From Alopecurus myosuroides (lineage: Eukaryota > Streptophyta > Magnoliopsida > Poales > Poaceae): a stretch of DNA of 64,000 nt. The notes under the pieces were generated by a model. The model ran no database searches. It worked only from the letters and a program-made list of their open reading frames with translations, and was not told where the DNA came from. The stretch covers positions 275,461,349-275,525,348 of the forward strand of contig CM054062.1 in the NCBI GenBank assembly GCA_028641055.1, in the 5' to 3' direction. The first letter of the stretch is position 1. Each line of letters opens with the position of its first letter. Shown in pieces: positions 10,520 to 23,923 of this stretch. A program made the translations under genes and the position numbers.

Positions 10520-12060
10520 AACAACAAGTTTCACTCAGAAAAGAAACCAAGGTTGAATCGACCAGTAGGAGAAAGAAGCAACTTCTGAAGGTTGATACAG
10601 CTGAGGTGGTAGGACGGACTACCGATTCAGCAGCAACGTGGAACCTACACAACACAATAAATTCACTTTGCCCGAACGAAGCAGTAGGGTTGTCAATCTC
10701 ACCGGTTTTGCTGAACACAAAGAGCTTAAACGTATGGTCTGGAAAATAGTATGGGAACAATATGAGAACAACAGTAGCACTGTGAAAACGTTGGAAGTAA
10801 TGTGAAAACAGTGGAAGCAGTATGTCTATTATCAGTATGAGAAAATGGACCGGGGTCCATAGTTCACTAGAGGTGTCTCACCATAAAAGCTAGCTAACAT
10901 GCGTAGTGAAGAAATTATAGCTGGGAAATTGATAGATAATAAACATGCATGTCATGATGATTACTATGATATTCATGCAGGCATTACAACAAAATACATA
11001 GACCGTCATGCAACTGCATCTATGACTAATAATCCACCCTCCGAATATCATCCTAAGAAACGTTGGGTATTAAGTTGCAAGCAACAGATAATCACAGTAA
11101 GCAAAGTGTGTAATGTAAACATTGTTGTTTTCTCCCTGATGGCAACAACACATCCTCCATCTGTCATGTTTTTGTCACTCGAACACAGATGCAAAGAAGG
11201 CATGAACCCACTATCGAGCATAAATACTCCCTCTTGGAGTCACAAGCATCTACTTGGCCAGATCATCTACTAAGAACGGAGAGCATGCAAGATCATAAAT
11301 TACATACACATGAAGACAACATGATAGATTGATAATCAAGAGACATAGCATTCAATAATCATCGTATCCAAGCAAACACAATATGTAGCATTACAATAAG
11401 ACGATCTCGATCATGTAGAGCAATTCACGAGATCTAAACATGAGACATAAAGAGGAGAGAACAACCATATAGCTACTGCTATGGACCCATAGTCCAAGGA
11501 TGAACTACTCACGCATCACTCCGGAGGCGGGCATGGTGGTGTAGAGCCCTCCGGTGATGATTTTCCCTCCCGGTAGGGTGCCGAGGAGAACTCCAGAACC
11601 CTCCCGATCTCGGGTTGACGATAACGGCGGCCTCGAGTGTTTTTCGTGTAAAAGTGGTATATCTCTAGGGTTCGCACATCGGGGGGAATATATAGGCAAA
11701 AGGCGATGGCGGTGGGCGCCAGAGGGGTCCACACCACCCCCAGGCGCCGCCGGGGGGGGGGGCGCCGCCCTATGATGTGGCCCCCCTGCGGGCCCCCTCC
11801 GGACCTCTTCGGGACTACGTGGAACCTTCGGAAATTCTAAGACTTCCGGGCTTCGAATTTTCCAATTCAGAGAATATTTCCAAAACAACATTTCTGAAAC
11901 TAAAAACAATAGAAAACATGAACTAGCTCTGTAGCATCTTGTCAATAGGTTAGTCCTGGGAAAACGATAAAAATGACATAAAGTGTAAGGAAAACATGTA
12001 GCATATGGCATGAAAACAACATGGAACATCATAAATTAAGGATACATTTATGACGTATCA
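10520..12060 (-). repeat. Element J 3' LTR, main part
   Basis: This aligns to 17023-18537. It ends on the plus strand with GACGTATCA, the reverse complement of the LTR start TGATACGTC. Reverse frames near 11505-12032 run through the LTR promoter and GC-rich leader (GGGGAATATATAGG near 11690 is the TATA region) and are not genes. Confidence 0.85.
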
Positions 12061-12078
12061 ACACCCCCAAGCTTAGTT
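12061..12078 (-). other. J polypurine tract
   Basis: Read on the minus strand, AACTAAGCTTGGGGGTGT abuts the J 3' LTR. Confidence 0.75.
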
Positions 12079-13948
12079 CCTACTCGTCCTTAAGTAGGTA
12101 AACAATAAAAACACATAATTTCTGAGGTGACATGCTACCAACATAAACTTGATCATCTAAATTTTAAAAGCATAAGCATAGCTGAGATCACAGTACTTTA
12201 AACACAAGCATGATAGATATAATTTTAACAATGAAACATAGCAATCACTTTGCATAATGAGAAGTAGTAGACATAAAAGATCATGAATAATAATGCACTT
12301 GAAAGTTATACGTTTATTTCAAGCATAGAGATAACATAGCAAAGTGATATTTCGCTTGTCCTTAAGAGTGGGGCAAAACATAAATGACAGGACACCTTCA
12401 AAGTTCAAGAGGAAGACTAGAACAAATAATTCGAGAACAAATAATAACACATCATGAATCAATTAATAATGTTTCTCAAAAAAACATGCACATTAAACTC
12501 AAAATGGCAACTATGCTCTCTCAACTGTGCATAAAATTAGAAGATGGAGACTCAACATAAAAGTAAAAGAAAGGCCCTTCGCAGAGGGAAGCAGGGATCA
12601 CTCATGTGCCAAAGCTCTTTATTTTTTTTAATCAGAGGTATTGAAAACATTTTTTAGAGAGGTGTATGCTTATGTCAACGAACGGTAAACAGAAAATACA
12701 ATACGTCACAAGCCAACTAGACTTCACAAGAGCGTCTCCCATAGAAGGACGCATTTGGGTAGAAGGTCATCCCTCTTTCTCTTTTGTTTACACAATTATG
12801 CTTTGACTGATAAATCAGGGGGGAAAATAGTGAAGAGAATTTGTTGTATTAATTTGGGGATGGGCACCTCGCTGTCAGCTCTTCTATCAATTGGATAATA
12901 GGATAAAGCCACTAGTCCAGGGTGTGAAAGTCCAATTAACAAGTGAGATAAATATTCTCTATTTAAGTCTTCATGAGCTAAAATAGGAGCACAAAACAGG
13001 AGGGATTTTGAAGGTTTTAAAGGTAACACATGAGCAATTTACTTTGGAGTGGTAGTTAAATACCACATGTAGGTAGGTATGGTGGAAAATTTTGGCAAAC
13101 TTTGGTTTTTGGGAGTTGGATGCACGAGCAGAGATCATACCCAGTACAGATAGAGGCTAGCAAAAGACTGTGAGCGACAAATCAAGAGAGCAATAATGGC
13201 CATAATCATGCATAGCGACAAAAACATCATTAATCAAAGCACTACAAGTTCAAAAACTAAATTATCATAGAGGCTGTAAGTGACTGGTTTGTAGTCATAA
13301 ACATGGTGTAAGCATGCGCCAAATCAACCAAATAAAACATTCAAAGGAGAACACCACAAATTTATGCTTCAATATGACAAGAACAACTCGTGATTGTTTC
13401 AAAGGCACATTAAACATGCTCAACTATTTGAGACAAGTCATGAGACAAAAATAACCACTATGCTTAATAGTTAAAATAACATCTAGCATGACATGAAAAA
13501 GTCTAGCCACAGTCTATACAAGCTTCTATTTGCACCGTTATAAGCACGAAAAGTGTACTACTGCTTTCCAACACCAAGCATTTTATACTAAACAAAAACT
13601 CTCCAAGAGATACAACAATGAAACAAGAGAGTAATAACACAACTCTACTAAAACTAACAGCTCTGAATAAGAGATGCAAGAAAAACAGGAGCTACACGGG
13701 AATTTTGCAGCAACTAGAAGAAAAACTAAGAATACGAGCATAACGAGTATTCAAACAAAAAAGCGGAGCACGTATCTCTCCCACACAAATAAATCTAGGT
13801 TCCAACATATTATTGCAGCAAGAAAAACAAAAGAAAACAAAGAAAAACAAAATAAACACAAATAGACGCTCCAAGTAAATTTCATATGATGCGACTGAAT
13901 AAAAATATAGTTTCACTAGAAGTGATCTGATAAATTGTTGATGAAGAA

Positions 13949-13968
13949 GGGGATGCCTTGGGCATCCC
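13949..13968 (-). repeat. Palindrome in J 3' region
   Basis: GGGGATGCC / GGCATCCC arms around TTG, at the same relative place as in E, G and I. One base at the distal arm end is lost compared with E. Confidence 0.75.
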
Positions 13969-14657
13969 AAGCTTAGATGCTTGAGTATTCTTAGAATTTG
14001 ATGGGATGAATCACGGAGGCATCCCCAAGCTTTGACCTTGCACTCTTCTTGATCACATTATATCACCCTCTTCTCTTGACCCTTGAAAACTTCCTTCACA
14101 ACACACTCAAAGTAATTCACATTAGAGGGTTAGTGCAACAATAAAAAAATCCATGGGTTCTGCATGGGCACAAGTGCTATTGATACTTTTAAACATTACC
14201 TATAGACAATGTTGTTTCGTGAAGCAAAGAAATCCACTTGACATCGTAAAAGAGAAAATGCAAGAAAAATGGTTGAATCTGCCAAAACCAGAAAAGTCTG
14301 TAAAGACGAATATTTTCGGGGCACTTAAGTTGCTCAGATTGAAAAACATAAAGAACAAATTTTTTTGGAATTATCTGATGAATAAGCACAAAAAGTTTCA
14401 GGTCATTTTGATCTTTATGGAATTTATACGATTTTGTATGGTGGATAGCAGAAATCTGTTTCCTGCGCAAAAATCTAAAACCAACTCCAACTTTCGCTAG
14501 AAACTTTACTTGGGACAACTAATACATGAAAATAAAGATAAAAATGAGTTGCTACAGGAGTATACAACCCCTTGACTCAAACAAAAGAGATAAAAAAAAA
14601 GCAAAAATAAAACCATGGGTTATCTCCCAAGAAGTGCTTTTCTTTAACGCCTTTTAG

Positions 14658-16771
14658 CTAGGCCCAGAAAAGTGGAATCAAGTATTTTTCAAGTGAAGAA
14701 GCATCCAAATTGTAATTGGTTTGAATAATAGAATCAAAAGGATACTTCATTCTCTTTCTAGGAAAGTGTTCCATACCTTTCTTGAGTGGGAATTGATATT
14801 TAATATTCCCCTCTTTGACATCAATAACAGCACCAACAGTTCTAAGAAAAGGTCTTCCCAAAACAATTGGACAAGAAGCATTGCATTAAATATTCATAAC
14901 AACAAAATACGGGTACAAGGTTATTATTAACCATAATAAGAACACCATCAACTCTCCCCAAAGGTTTCTTTCTAACATTATCATTAAGACGAATATCCAA
15001 ATAACAGTGCTCCAAAAGGTGGCAAATCAAGCATATCATAAAGTTTCTTAGGCATAAGAGAGATACTAGCACCAAGATCACATAAATCATTACAATCAAA
15101 ACCATTAAATTTTATTTTAATGATGGGTTCCGAACCATGATCTAACTTCCTAGGGATAGAGGCTTCACATCTTAATTCATCTTCTCTAATTTGCATGAGA
15201 GCATTTGTAATATGTTTTGTGAAAGCCATATTCATAGTACTAGCATTAGAAAAACTAGAAAGCTTTTGCAGGAACTTAATCACTTCGGGTATGTTGCAAT
15301 AATCAAAGTCAAGATCATTTTTATAAAAGGTAATGGGACCATTGTCTCCCATGTTTCTAAAAATTTCAGCACTTCTAACACGAACATTTTTAGCTGTTTC
15401 AAGCAGTTTTGAATGTTTAATGGAAGAAGTAAGAGTATTTCCAACACTAATTACTTTACCATTGATAGTAGAAGGTTTACTATCATGAGAAGCTTCAGTT
15501 TTACTAGTGGTGGTAAAGGTGCAAACATTATCTATATTATTCTTTCTAGCTATTTCATCTTCTCTCTCCCATCTAGCATGCAATTCAGCTAACATCCTAA
15601 CATTGTCATCAATTCGAATTTGGATGGCATTCAAAGTCTTGCTTTCTTTAACATCATGAGGCATAACCTTTAGTTTCAGAAAATCAACATCAAGAGCAAG
15701 GCTATCAACTTTAGAAGCAAGAACATAAATTCTGCCAAACTTTTCCTCAACAGATTTATTAAAAGCAGTTTGTGTACTAATAAAATTCTTGAGCCTGTTT
15801 TCAAGATCAGAGGGTACACTTTTATTGTTGTTGTAGGAATTACCATAAGAATTTACATAACCATTATTATTATTGGAAGGATATGGCCTATAATTGTTGC
15901 TACCATAATTATTCCTATAAGCATTGGTGATGATATTATTATTTTTAATGAAGTTCACATCAACATGCTCTTCTTGAGCAACCAAAGAGGCTAAAGAAAA
16001 ATTGTTTGGATCAATAGGAGCATGGCCATTCACAAGCATAGACGTAATAGCATCAAGTCTATCACTCAAAAAGGAGGTTTCTTCAACAGAATTTACCTTC
16101 TTACCTGTTGTAGCTCTCTTAGTGTGCCATTCAGAATAATTTACCATCATATCATCAAGAATCTTTGTTGCCGCCCCCAAAGTCATGGACATAAAGGTTC
16201 CTCCAGCAGGTGAATACAAAAGGTTTCTCGAAGAAAAATTCAGTCTTGCATAAATAGTTTGGATGATCATCCAAGTAGTCAGTCCATGAGTGGGACAATT
16301 CTTTACTAAAGATTTCATTCTTTCCTAAGCTTTATCAACATGCTAATTATCAAGTTGCTTAAAATTTATAATGATACTTATTAAAGATATAATTTTAACA
16401 GGATGATAATATTTTCCAATGAAAGCATCATTGCATTTAGTCCAAGAATCAATACTATTTCTAGGCAAACATAGCAACCATTCTTTAACTCTTCCTCTCA
16501 AAGAGAAAGGAAAAAATTTCAGTTTAATAATATCTCCATCTACATCTTTATATTTTTGCATCTCACATAGTTCAACAAAATTATTAAGATGGGCAGCAGC
16601 GTCATCAATACTAACACCAGAAAATTTCTCTCTCATAACAAGATTTAACAGGGCAGATTTTATCTCATAAAAATCAGCCGTAGGAGCAGGTGGATTAATA
16701 GGTGTGTTATTGAAATCATTGTTGTTTGTGCTAGTAAAGTCACACAATTTAGTGTTCTCAGGGGTACTCAT
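14658..16771 (-). pseudogene. Element J gag-protease (broken)
   Basis: The start is chosen at the ATG opening MSTPENTKLC, because G has the same start and the codons before it lie in the leader. The order is: gag core with FSLRGRVKEWLLCL, then IIQTIYARLNF; an Asn/Tyr-rich segment (NNYGSNNYRPYPSNNN); a coiled-coil-like stretch (residues with VDSLALDVDFLKLK); then an aspartic protease with active site DLGAS followed by ISLMPKKLYDML, and LGRPFLRTVGAVID. Two in-frame TAG codons lie between QLDN and ERMKSL (about 16330-16345), and two frameshifts lie in the protease (about 14985 and 14860). There is no zinc knuckle and no reverse transcriptase. It was probably a particle-plus-protease gene of a non-autonomous Athila-like element. 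Confidence 0.8.
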
Positions 16772-16940
16772 TTTAGCAAGACTAAAATAGGATAAAAATA
16801 ACAACTAGAATAAGAACTATTTTTTGTGTGTTTTTGATAAAGAGAAGCAAACAAGACAAAATAAAATAAACTAAGAAAAACAATAACAAAGTAAAGAGAT
16901 TGGAAGTGAGAGACTCCCCTTGCAGAAATTCTCTTCCTTC

Positions 16941-16955
16941 CCGGCAAGGGATCCA
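16941..16955 (-). other. J primer binding site (decayed)
   Basis: Read on the minus strand this is TGGATCCCTTGCCGG where TGGCGCCGTTGYCGG is expected. It lies 10 bases from the LTR, as in E and G. The changed core would impair tRNA pairing today. Confidence 0.65.
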
Positions 16956-16965
16956 GAAAAGTGCT

Positions 16966-18537
16966 TGATGGTGCAGGTCTTGCACTCATTGGGAGACCCC
17001 AAGAGAAAGGTTTGATGAGCACAACAACAAGTTTCCCTCAAAAAAGAAACCAAGGTTGAATCGACCAGTAGGAGAAAGAAGCAACTTCCGAAGGTTGATG
17101 CAGTTGAGGTGGCAGGGCGCACTACCGGGTCAGCAGCAACATGGAACCTACACAACACAATCAATTCACTTTGCCCCAACTAAGTAGCGATGTTGTCAAT
17201 CTCACCAGTTTTGCTAAACACAAAGAGGTTAAACCTATGATGTGGAAAATAGTATGGTAACAATATGAGAACTGTGGTAGCAGTGTGAAAACAGTGGAAG
17301 CAATGTGAAAATAGTGGAAGAAATGTGTGTATTATCAGTATGAGAAAATGGACCGGGGTCCACAGTTCACTAGAGGTGTCTCTCCATAAAAGATAGCTAA
17401 CATGCGTGGTGAACAAATTATAGCTGGGTAATCGATAGATAATGAAACATGCATGACATGATGATTACTATGAGATTCATGCGGGCATTACAACAAAATA
17501 CATAGACCGTCATCCAACTTCATCTATAACTAATAATCCACCCTCCGAATATCATCCGAACAAACGTTGGGTATTAAGTTGTAAGCAACAGATAATCGTA
17601 GTAAGCAAAGTGTGTAATGTAAACAATGTAATCATCGTTGTTTTCTCCCTAATGTCAACAACACATCCTCCATCCGTCACGTTTCTGTCATTTGAGCACA
17701 GATGCAAAGGAGGCATGAACCCACTATCGAGTATAAATACCCCTCTTGGAGTTACTAGCATCTACTTGGCCAGAGCATCTACTAACAACGGAGAGCATGC
17801 AAGATCATAAATAACATACACATGAAGACAACATGATAGATTCATAATCAAGAGACATAGCATTCAATACTCATCGGATCCTAGAAAACACAACATGTAG
17901 CATTACAATAAGATGATCTCGATCATGTAGGGCTGCTCACGAGATCTAAACATGAGGAATAAAGAGGAGAGAACAAACATCTAGCTACTGCTATGGACCC
18001 ATAGTCCAAGGATGAACTACTCGCGCATCACTCCGGAGGCGGGCATGGTGGTGTAGAGCCCTCCAGTGACGATTTTCCCTCCCGACAGGGTGCCAGGGAG
18101 AACTCCAGAACCCTCCCGATCTTGGGTTGACGATGATGGCGGCATCAGGTGTTTTTCGTGGAAAATTTGTATATCTCTAGGGTTCACGCATCAGGGGGAA
18201 TATATAGGTGAAAGGGCGATGGCGGTGGGTTCCCAAGGAGCCCACACCACCCCCAGGGGCGGCCAGTGGGCGCGCCGCCCTATGGTGTGGCCCCCTCCGG
18301 GGCTCTTCGGGACGCCGTGGAACCTTCGGGAATTCTAAGAATTCCGAGAATATTTCCAGAACAACTTTTCTGAAACAAAAAACAACAGAAAATAGGAAAT
18401 GGCTCTGTAGCATCTTGTCAATAGGTTAGTCCCGGGAAATCGATAAAAATGACATAAAATGTAAGGAAAACACGTAGTATATGGCATGAAAATAACATGG
18501 AGCATCAGAAATTAAGGATACGTTTATGACGTATCAT
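16966..18537 (-). repeat. Element J 5' LTR
   Basis: 1572 bases, bounded by TGATGGTG and GACGTATCA, matching the split 3' copy. It includes the minus-strand TATA region near 18200 and a GC-rich leader. Open frames inside it are antisense or leader shadows. Confidence 0.85.
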
Positions 18538-18819
18538 GGGGCCCCTGTGGCCCCCCTCCGTGTCTCTTTTGGACTCCATGTATCCTCCGGGAATTCTAAG
18601 ACTTATGGGCTTCGAATCTTCCAATTCCGAGAATATTTCCAGAACAACTTTTCTGAAGCTAAAAACAGCAGAAAACAGGAACTGGCTCTGTGGCATCTTG
18701 TCAATAGGTTAGTCCCAGGAAATAGATAAAAATGGCATAAAGTGTAAAGGAAACATATAGAATATGGCATGAAAACAACATGGAACATCAAAAATTATGG
18801 ATACATTTATGACGTATCA
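18538..18819 (-). repeat. Element G 3' LTR, proximal part
   Basis: This continues the LTR broken off at 2568 and ends GACGTATCA next to G's polypurine tract. It aligns with 35005-35276 of the G 5' LTR, where the same region begins CCTATGGTGTGGGAG. Confidence 0.85.
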
Positions 18820-18838
18820 ACATCCCCAAGTTTAGTTC
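18820..18838 (-). other. G polypurine tract
   Basis: Read on the minus strand, AACTAAACTTGGGGATGT abuts the LTR. Confidence 0.75.
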
Positions 18839-20709
18839 CTACTCGTCCTCGAGTAGGTAAACGCTGAAAACAAATAATTTCTGAGGTGACATGCTACCAA
18901 CATAAACTTGATCATCTAAATTGTGAAATCATAAGTATAGCTGAGACCGTAGTACTTTAAACACAAGCATGATAGATATAATTCTAACAATGAAACTTAG
19001 CAATCACCTTGCATCATGAAAAGTAACACACAATAAAAGATCATGAATAATAATGCACTTGGAAGTTACACGTTTGTTTCGAGCATAGAGAAAACATAGC
19101 AAACTAATGTTTCGCTTGTCCTTGAGAGTGGGGAAAAACATAAATGCCAGGACACCTTCAAAGTTCAAGTGGATGACTAGAACAAATAATCCAAGAGAAA
19201 ATAGTAACACATCATGAATCAATTAATAATGTTTCTCGGAGAAATGCACATTAAAATCAGAATGGCAACTATGCTCTCTCAACTGTGCATAAAGTTGGAA
19301 GATGGAGACTCAACATAAAATTAAAAGGAAGGCCCTTCACAGAGGGAAGCAGTGATTAACTCATGTGCTAGAGCTTTTTGTTTTATTAAATAAAGGTATT
19401 AAAACATTTTTTATAGAGGTGTATGCTTATGTCAACGAATGGTAAACAGAAAATACAGTACATGACAAGCCAACTAGACTTCACAAGAGCGGCTCCCATT
19501 GAAGGATGCAATTGGGGTCAGAAGGTCATCCCTCTTTCTCTTTTGTTTACACAATTATGCTTTCACTGATAAATCAGGAACAAAATTAGCGAAGAGAATT
19601 TTATAGTAACCAATTTTTGGGGCTGGGCACCCCGCTACCAGCTCTTCTATCATTTGGATAAGCGGATGAAGCCACTAGTCCAGATGTGTAAATTCCAATC
19701 AAAAAGTGAGATAAAGGTTCTCTATTTACGTCCTCATGAGCTAAAACAGGAGCACAAAACATGAGTAATTTTGAAAGTTTTAAAGGTAGCACATGAGAAA
19801 TTTACTTGGAGTGGCGGTTAAATACCGCATGTATGTAGGTATGGTGGACACCTTTGGAAAACTTTGGTTTTTGGGAGTTGTATGCACGAGTAGAGCTCAT
19901 ACCCAGTACAAGTGGAAGCTTAGCAAAAGACTGGGAGCAACAAATCAAGAGAGCAATAATGGCCATAATCATGCATAGCGACAAAAACATTATTAATCAA
20001 AGCATAAAGGGTATTACAAGTCAAAAACTAAATGATCATATAGGCTATAAGTGACTGGTTTGTAGTCATAAACATGGTGTAAGCATGCGCCAAGTCAACC
20101 AAATAAAGCATTCGAAGGAGAACACCACAAATTCATGCTTCAATATGACAACAACAACTCATGATTCTTTCAATGGCACATTAATCACTCTCATATATTT
20201 GATACAAGTCATGCTACAATAACAACTACTAAGCATAGAATTAAAATAACATCTAGCATGACATGAAACAGTCTATCTATAGTCTATACAAGGTTCTATT
20301 TGCACCGTTATAAGCACGAAAACTGTACTACTGCTTTCCAACACCAAGCATTTTATACTAAACAAAAACTCTCCAAGAGACATAGCAATGAAACAAGAGA
20401 GTGCTAACATAACTATACTATAACTAACATCTCTGAATAAGAGATGCATGAAAAACAAGAGCTAAAAAGGAATTTTGAAGCAACTAGAAGAAAAACTAAG
20501 AATACGAGCAGAACGAGTATTCATATGAAAAAGCGGAGCATGTCTATCTCCCACACAAAGAATGCTAGGTTAAAAAATATTATTGCAGCAAGGGAAATAA
20601 AAATAAAACAAAAGAAAAACAAACAGACACTTCAAGTAAAATTCGTATGATGTGACCGAATAAAAATGTAGTTTCACTAGAAGTGACGTGATAATTTGTT
20701 GATGAAGAA

Positions 20710-20730
20710 GGCGATGCCTTGGGCATCCCC
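20710..20730 (-). repeat. Palindrome in G 3' region
   Basis: GGCGATGCC / GGCATCCCC arms around TTG. One arm position is mismatched compared with E and I. Confidence 0.75.
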
Positions 20731-21481
20731 AAGCTTAGAAGCTTGAGTCTTCTTAGAATTTGCTGGGATGAACCACGGGAGAATCCCCAAGGTTTGGCTT
20801 TGCACTCTTCTTGATCACATTATATCACCCTCTTATCTTTACCCTTGAAAACTTCCTTCACACCACACTCAATGTAATTCGCATTAGAGGGGTAGTGCAC
20901 AATTAAAAATTCACATGTTATGCAAGGAAAAAATAATTATTGATACTTTTAAACATTATCTACAACCAATGATGTTTCATGTAGGAAATAAATCCACTCG
21001 ACATAGTAAAAGAGAGAATGCAAGAAAAAAGGCAGAATTTGTGAAAACCAAAACAGTCTGCAAAGACGAATTTTTTCGGGGCACTTAAGTTGCTCAGATC
21101 GAAAAACGTAAAGAAATAAAAAGTTTCATTACTTTTTTGTGGAATAAGAACAAACATTTTCAGGTCATTTTGATCTTTCTATGAATTATAGGATTTTTTA
21201 CGGTGGACAGAAGAAATCTGTTTCCTGCGCAAAAATCCAAAATCAACTCCAACTTTTGCTAGAAACTTTACTTGGCACAACTAATACATGAAAATAAAGA
21301 TACAAATAAGTTGCTACAGAATCATACAACACATTGACTCAAATAAAACAGAGAAAAAAAACCAAAAATAAAACCATGTGTTATCTCCCAAGAAGTGCTT
21401 TTCTTTTAACGCCTTTTAGCTAGGCCCAGAAAAATGGAATCAAGTGTTTTCAAGTGAAGAAGCATCCAAATTATAATTTGT

Positions 21482-23497
21482 TCAAATAATATAATCAAAA
21501 GGAAACTTCATTCTCTTCCTAGGAAAGTGTTCCATACCTTTCTTGAGTGGGAATTGATATTTAATATTGCCCTCTTTCATATCAATAACAGCACCAACAG
21601 TTCTAAGAAAAGGTCTTCCCAAAACAACTGGACAAGAAGCATTGCATTCAATATTGATAACAACAAAATCAACAGGGACAAGGTTATTATTGACCATAAT
21701 AAGAACATCATCAACTCTCCCCAAAGGTTTTCTTTCTAACATTATCAATAAGACGAATATCCAAATAACAGTGCTCCAAAGGTGACAAATCAAGCATATC
21801 ATAGAGTTTATTAGGCATAACAGTCAAAACCATTCACCTTAATTTTAATGATGGGTTCCCGACCATCATATAACTTTCTAGGGATAGAGGCTTCACATCT
21901 TAATTCATCTTCTCTAATTTGCATGAGAGCATTTGTAATATGTTTTGTAAAAGACATATTCATAGCACTGGCATTAGGAAAACTAGCAAGCTTTTGTAGG
22001 AACTTAATTACTTCAGATCTGTCGCAATAATCAAAGTGAGGATCATTTTTATGAAAGTTAATGGGACCATTGTCTCCAATGTTTCTAAAAATTTCAGCAC
22101 TTTTATGAGGAACAGTTTTAGTAGTTTCAGGCAGTTTTGCACGTTTAACAACAGAAGTGGGAGTATTGCCAACACCAATTACTTTACCATTAATAGTAGA
22201 AGGTTTAATAGCATGAGAAGCTTCAGTTTTACTAGTGGTGGTAATGGTTCAAACATTAGCTATATTATTCTTTTGTAGCTATTTCATCTTCTCTTTCCCA
22301 TCTAGCATGCAATTCAGCTAACATCATAACATTGTCATCAATTCTAATTTGAATGGCATTTACAGTTTTGATTTCCTTAACATCATGAGGCGTAACCTTT
22401 AGTTTCAGAAAATCAACATCAAGATCAAGGCTATCAACTTTAGAAGCAAGAACATCAATTTTGCCAATCTTTTCCTCAACAGATTTATTGAAAGCAGTTT
22501 GTGTACTAATAGAATACTTAAGCATGTTCTCAAGATCAGAGGGTACACTTTTAGTGTTGTTGTAGGAATTACCATAAGAATTGACATAACCATTATTATT
22601 ATTGGGAGGATATGGCCTATAATTATTGCTACCAAATTATTCCTATAACCATTGTTGTTGAAATTATTATTTTTAATGAAGTTCACATCAACATGCTCTT
22701 CTTGAGAAACCAAAGAGGCTAAAGGAACATTGTTTGATCAATAGGAGCATGGACATTCACAAGCATAAACATAATAGCATCAAGCCTATCACTCAAAGAA
22801 GAGGTTTCTACAACAGAGTTTACCTTCTTACCTGTTGAAGCTCTCTAAGTGTGCCATTCAGAATAATTTACCATCATATCATCAAGAAGGTTTGTTGCTG
22901 CCCCCAAAGTCATGGACATAAAGGTTCCTCCAGCAGTTGAATCCAGAAGGTTTCTTAAAGAAAAATTCAGACCTGCATAAAAGGTTTGGATGATCATCCA
23001 AGTAGTCAGTCCATGAGTGGAACAATTCTTTACTAAAGATTTCATTCTTTCCCAAGATTTAGCAACATGCTCATTATCAAGTTGCTTAAAATTCATAATG
23101 CTACTTCTCAAGGATATAATCTTAGCAGGAGGATAATATTTTCCAATGAAAGCATCTTTACATTTAGTCCAAGAATCAATACTATTTCTAGGCAAAGATA
23201 GCAACCATTCTTTACCTCTTCCTCTCAAAGAGAAAGGAAACAATTTCAGTTTAATTATATCTCCATATACATATTTATATTTCGCATCTCACATAGTTCA
23301 ACAAAATTATTAAGTTGGGCAGCAACATCATCCGTACTAACACCAGAAAATTGCTCTCTCATAACAAGATTTAACAGGGCAGGCTTTATCTCATAAAAAT
23401 CAGCAGTAGGAGCAGGTGGAGCAATATGTGTGCTAATGAAATTATTGCTGTTTGTGCTAGTGAAGCCACACAACTTAGTGTTCTCAGGAGTACTCAT
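21482..23497 (-). pseudogene. Element G gag-protease (broken, active site lost)
   Basis: Same gene as in J. The start is at MSTPENTKLC (23497). Pieces in three frames give the gag core (FSLRGRGKEWLLSL, FYAGLNFSLRNLL), the coiled-coil-like segment (VDSLDLDVDFLKLK) and the protease C-terminal part (LGRPFLRTVGAVIDMKEG). Compared with J, about 35 bases are missing at about 21820, exactly where DLGAS is encoded, so the protease cannot be active. Frameshifts lie near 23250, 22840 (EWHT then a stop) and 22640. Like J it has no zinc knuckle or pol. Confidence 0.8.
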
Positions 23498-23667
23498 TTT
23501 AGCAAGATTAAAAATCGGATAAAAATACAACAAGAATAGGAACTATTTTTTTGTGTGTTTTTGATAAAGAGAATCAAACAAGGCAAAATAAAAAAACTAA
23601 GCAAAACAAAAACAGAGTAAAGGGATTGGAAGTGAGAGACTCCCCTTGCAGAAATCCTCTTTCTCCC

Positions 23668-23681
23668 CGACAACGGCGCCA
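23668..23681 (-). other. G primer binding site
   Basis: Read on the minus strand this is TGGCGCCGTTGTCGG, 11 bases from the LTR end. It is the tRNA-Asp-type site shared with E. Confidence 0.8.
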
Positions 23682-23692
23682 GAAAATATGCT

Positions 23693-23923
23693 TGATGGTG
23701 CAGATCTTGCAATCGTTGGGAGACCCCAAGAGGAAGGTATGAAGAGCACATCAGCAAGTTTTCCCTCAGAAAGAAACCAAGGTTGAATCGACAAGTAGGA
23801 GAAATAAATCACTTCCAAAGGTTGATGCAGTTAGGTGGCAGGGCGCACTACCGGTTCAGAAGCAATGTGGAACCTACACAACACAATCAAATCACTTTGC
23901 CCCAACGAAGCAATGAGGTTGTC
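23693..23923 (-). repeat. Element G 5' LTR, inner part
   Basis: Starts TGATGGTGCAG and matches 1205-1435. It stops in GAGGTTGTC, where A inserted, and the next G bases (AATCTCACCGG) appear at 33753. Confidence 0.85.
23919..23923. repeat. Target duplication of A, left copy (TTGTC)
   Basis: The partner at 33748-33752 reads TTATC, one mismatch. The uninterrupted site in the other G LTR (about 1431) reads TTGTC. Confidence 0.8.

Larger units (their letters stand above)
12061..14657 (-). other. Element J 3' non-coding region
   Basis: This is 2.6 kb between the end of the protease frame and the 3' LTR. No gene is credible; short frames such as 12796-13029 and 13692-13970 have no recognisable domain. 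It is colinear with 18820-21481 in G, and parts match E and I, including the palindrome at 13949-13968 and the TTTAACGCCTTTTAGCTAGG block near 14645. Confidence 0.65.
2569..18537 (-). mobile_element. Athila-like Gypsy element J (nested in G 3' LTR)
   Basis: J is a minus-strand element of the same broad family as G. Its 3' LTR is 2569-2625 plus 10520-12060 (split by E), its internal region is 12061-16965, and its 5' LTR is 16966-18537. It encodes gag and a protease with a DLGAS active site but no reverse transcriptase or integrase. The G LTR sequence is continuous across its ends, which proves insertion into G. The flanks TAAAG (2564-2568) and TGGGG (18538-18542) could be one five-base duplication that has since diverged. 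Confidence 0.85.
18820..21481 (-). other. Element G 3' non-coding region
   Basis: No gene is visible. It is colinear with J 12061-14657, including the block with the palindrome at 20710-20730 and the TTTAACGCCTTTTAGCTAGG block near 21405. Small frames (19004-19222, 20273-20458 and others) do not resemble any protein. Confidence 0.65.
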
